Shown here: in pieces, positions 6,123 to 6,199 of the stretch
Layout of the letters: each line of letters starts with the position of its first letter
How positions within the stretch are numbered: position 1 is the first letter of the stretch
Notes under the pieces: model-generated
What the model was told of the DNA's origin: nothing
The model's database searches: none
Seen by the model: only the letters and a program-made list of their open reading frames with translations
Program-made: the position numbers and the translations under genes
Assembly: GCA_023230795.1 (NCBI GenBank)
Contig: JALNWR010000162.1
Coordinates: forward strand, 1 to 6,199
Source: Candidatus Cloacimonadota bacterium
GTDB taxonomy: Bacteria; Cloacimonadota; Cloacimonadia; Cloacimonadales; Cloacimonadaceae
DNA length: 6,199 bases
Direction of reading: 5' to 3'

Positions 6123-6199
6123 CCTGGCCTTAAAAGGCCAGGAAAAAGTCTTGTCCGGATAGTCGCTGCGGGGTGTGCCGGTTAAAACCGGCACCTAAA
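6123..6199. repeat. Right hairpin doublet of copy B (H3' and H4')
   Basis: H3' (6123-6142) and H4' (6175-6194) are identical in sequence and spacing to H3 and H4 of copy A, and CTAAA (6195-6199) closes the window. This is part of an 84-nt block with no differences from copy A. Confidence 0.8.

Larger units (their letters stand above)
5826..6199. repeat. Structured palindromic repeat element, copy B (cut by window end)
   Basis: This is a second copy in the same orientation as copy A. It starts at CCTTGAAATACTTTAG (5826-5841) and runs to the window edge at CTAAA (6195-6199). If it ends as copy A does, about 11 bases of the terminal repeat lie beyond the edge. Positions 6116-6199 are identical to 5567-5650 over 84 nt. 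The block at 5885-5934 differs from 5391-5440 at only one base. The middle is diverged and about 55 nt longer than in copy A, with the extra sequence around 5995-6047. The same 13-nt long-range complement is present (5885-5897 with 6141-6153). Confidence 0.78.

Overview
The window holds a two-gene sbcD-sbcC operon on the + strand (about 646-5135), flanked on both sides by non-coding DNA rich in repeats and inverted repeats. No RNA gene, CRISPR array or transposase was recognised. The two proteins are full-length bacterial-type SbcD and SbcC. The base composition is moderate, and the left edge carries clustered CGCAGAT heptamers of a kind seen between genes in many environmental bacteria. This fits an uncultured or environmental bacterium. 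I cannot assign a lineage from this sequence alone.

Layout. 1-60: CGCAGAT heptamer cluster. 62-94: a short sequence with two mutually exclusive hairpins. 205-296 (possibly 183-314): a long imperfect palindrome whose centre is a perfect 16-bp palindrome. 315-525: no convincing gene, two weak promoter candidates and a frame that may be a gene relic. 526-636: a possible 36-codon small ORF ending 9 nt before the preferred sbcD start. 646-1875: sbcD. 1887-5135: sbcC, 11 nt after sbcD with its own ribosome binding site. 5136-5333: no gene, but a 30-nt direct repeat present twice. 5334-5661 and 5826-6199: two directly oriented copies of a structured, palindromic repeat element. The second copy reaches the window edge. 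5662-5825: linker with further small hairpins.

How the genes work together. SbcD (Mre11-type nuclease) and SbcC (Rad50-type SMC-like ATPase with a zinc hook) form one complex. It opens DNA hairpins and cruciforms and processes blocked double-strand ends. Adjacent genes in the order D then C are the usual bacterial arrangement.

Most interesting part. The downstream element is built from four 20-21-nt hairpins arranged as two inverted doublets (H1-H2 ... H3-H4). The left and right arms are recognisable inverted copies of each other. They differ mostly by paired, compensatory changes, so the hairpin shape appears to have been kept while its sequence changed. A 13-nt perfect long-range complement joins the arms. 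The operon for the hairpin-cutting nuclease therefore lies between a roughly 90-nt palindrome upstream and two 300-360-nt palindromic elements downstream. Whether this is functional or simply reflects a genome full of such elements cannot be decided from one window.
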